This document shows positions 5,407 through 5,950 of a stretch of DNA of 5,950 nt, piece by piece. The notes beneath the pieces were generated by a model that saw only the letters and a list, made by a program, of their open reading frames with translations, was not told the DNA's origin and searched no databases. The DNA is from Lachnoclostridium sp. UBA3262 (GTDB taxonomy: Bacteria; Bacillota; Clostridia; Lachnospirales; Lachnospiraceae). Both the position numbers and the translations under genes were made by a program. Location of the stretch: positions 1 to 5,950 of the forward strand of contig DEUM01000042.1 of the NCBI GenBank assembly GCA_002362575.1, written 5' to 3'. Numbering within the stretch: the first letter of the stretch is position 1; each line of letters begins with the position of its first letter.

Positions 5407-5847
5407 TTACAAAGTAATATTCAGGCGTTGGATTGCCAGTTTTAGAAGTTCGATGGCACGGGAAAACTGCCCTGTCATATACAAATATCCAAATAATGCT
5501 TCAAGTCCGGTAGCAAGACGGTAATCATGAATGTCTGCATGCTTGGCAACAGAAGAAGTTTTGGCATTTCTTCCATGACGGAATGCAGAGAGTTCTTCTT
5601 CTGTCAAATACTCCTGCATGACAACGATGAGTTCTGCCTGTGTTTTTGCATTTACAAGTGCGCTCGCCTTTTTATGTAGGTTTTTAACAGGCCCGCCTGT
5701 TCTTTCTATTATAAGAGTGCGTATTATAATTTCAAAAACAGCATCTCCCAGATATGCCAGCTTCAGAGAAGAATAACTCCGGATATCTTTTTCATCATAT
5801 GGGAAGTATTTGTGAATTTCTTCCAAAATAGTTTGCGGTTTTTCCAT
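5407..5847 (-). CDS. mrnC: Mini-ribonuclease III
   Basis: Mini-III is a small dimeric double-strand RNA endonuclease made only of the RNase III catalytic domain; in Bacillus subtilis it matures the ends of 23S rRNA. The 146-residue product has the hallmark LAYLGDAVFE (30-39) with catalytic Asp35, the family stretch NLHKKASALVNAKTQAE (56-72), FRHGRNAK (89-96), and YRLATGLEALFGYLY (109-123) with catalytic Glu116. There is no dsRNA-binding domain, as expected for this family. ATG 5847 has AGGAG about 5 bases upstream. It is the first gene of the mrnC-rlmB-sigH operon and lies downstream of a good promoter. In many Firmicutes cysS precedes it; that gene would lie beyond the right edge of the window. 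Confidence 0.95.
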   Translation of the reverse strand: MEKPQTILEEIHKYFPYDEKDIRSYSSLKLAYLGDAVFEIIIRTLIIERTGGPVKNLHKKASALVNAKTQAELIVVMQEYLTEEELSAFRHGRNAKTSSVAKHADIHDYRLATGLEALFGYLYMTGQFSRAIELLKLAIQRLNITL

Positions 5848-5881
5848 AATTCTCCTTTATGTCATATGGCTTTTTCTCTTT

Positions 5882-5909
5882 ATTGTAACAGTTTCCGCAC
5901 TCTTGTCAA
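5882..5909 (-). promoter_or_regulatory. Sigma-A promoter of the mrnC-rlmB-sigH operon
   Basis: On the minus strand TTGACA (5909-5904) is followed after 16 bp by TACAAT (5887-5882). Transcription should start near 5875, leaving a leader of about 28 bases with the AGGAG site (5856-5852). This would make the operon independent of any gene further upstream. Nothing else is recognisable between 5910 and 5950. Confidence 0.8.
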
Positions 5910-5950
5910 GGAAAGCGTCAGCCGGAGATAGAGTAAATTTACTGTCAGTT

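Noticed and set aside
1..5950. CRISPR array, insertion sequence, phage gene or toxin-antitoxin pair
   Set aside because: I saw no regularly spaced repeats, transposase or integrase motifs, or small paired genes. tRNA genes are possible integration sites, but no duplicated tRNA end was found.

Overview
This window is a moderately AT-rich housekeeping segment. It most likely comes from a spore-forming Clostridia species, probably of the Lachnospiraceae type. The evidence is a sporulation sigma-H gene in the conserved mrnC-rlmB-sigH block, strong AGGAG-type ribosome binding sites, sigma-A promoters, tRNA genes without an encoded CCA end, an MEP-pathway ispF gene, and an Eis-like GNAT protein of a kind common in gut Clostridia. 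The taxonomic call is inference from gene content and protein resemblance, not a search.

Layout, left to right. Positions 1-143 (+) hold the 3' end of a tRNA gene, a complete elongator tRNA-Met(CAT), and a good intrinsic terminator. Positions 191-1561 (+) hold ispF (isoprenoid precursor synthesis) and, 30 bp later, a two-lobed Eis-like acetyltransferase homologue whose acetyl-CoA loop looks degraded. Positions 1545-3707 (-) hold a P-type cation ATPase resembling the CtpE/Exp7 group. It converges on the acetyltransferase gene with a 17 bp tail-to-tail overlap. The ATPase has its own near-consensus promoter (3743-3771), whose -35 box abuts the U-tract of the terminator of the preceding tRNA-Thr(GGT) gene. 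That tRNA gene (3807-3879, -) has a textbook TTGACA-N17-TACAAT promoter. Positions 3960-5847 (-) hold, in transcription order, mrnC (Mini-RNase III), rlmB (23S rRNA Gm methyltransferase) and sigH. They form one operon with a TTGACA-N16-TACAAT promoter at 5882-5909.

How the genes work together: MrnC and RlmB both act on 23S rRNA, in end maturation and ribose methylation. They are co-transcribed with the stationary-phase/sporulation sigma factor, and rlmB and sigH overlap by 4 bp, so they are probably translationally coupled. The yacP gene that lies between rlmB and sigH in Bacillus subtilis is absent. I see no terminator between sigH and the tRNA-Thr promoter, so operon transcripts may read into the tRNA gene.

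I found no mobile element, CRISPR array, phage gene or convincing new multi-gene system. The points most worth a second look are the short-ended ATPase with a well-supported internal-looking start, the degenerate acetyl-CoA motif in the GNAT protein, and the tightly packed terminator/promoter/repeat region at 3735-3799.
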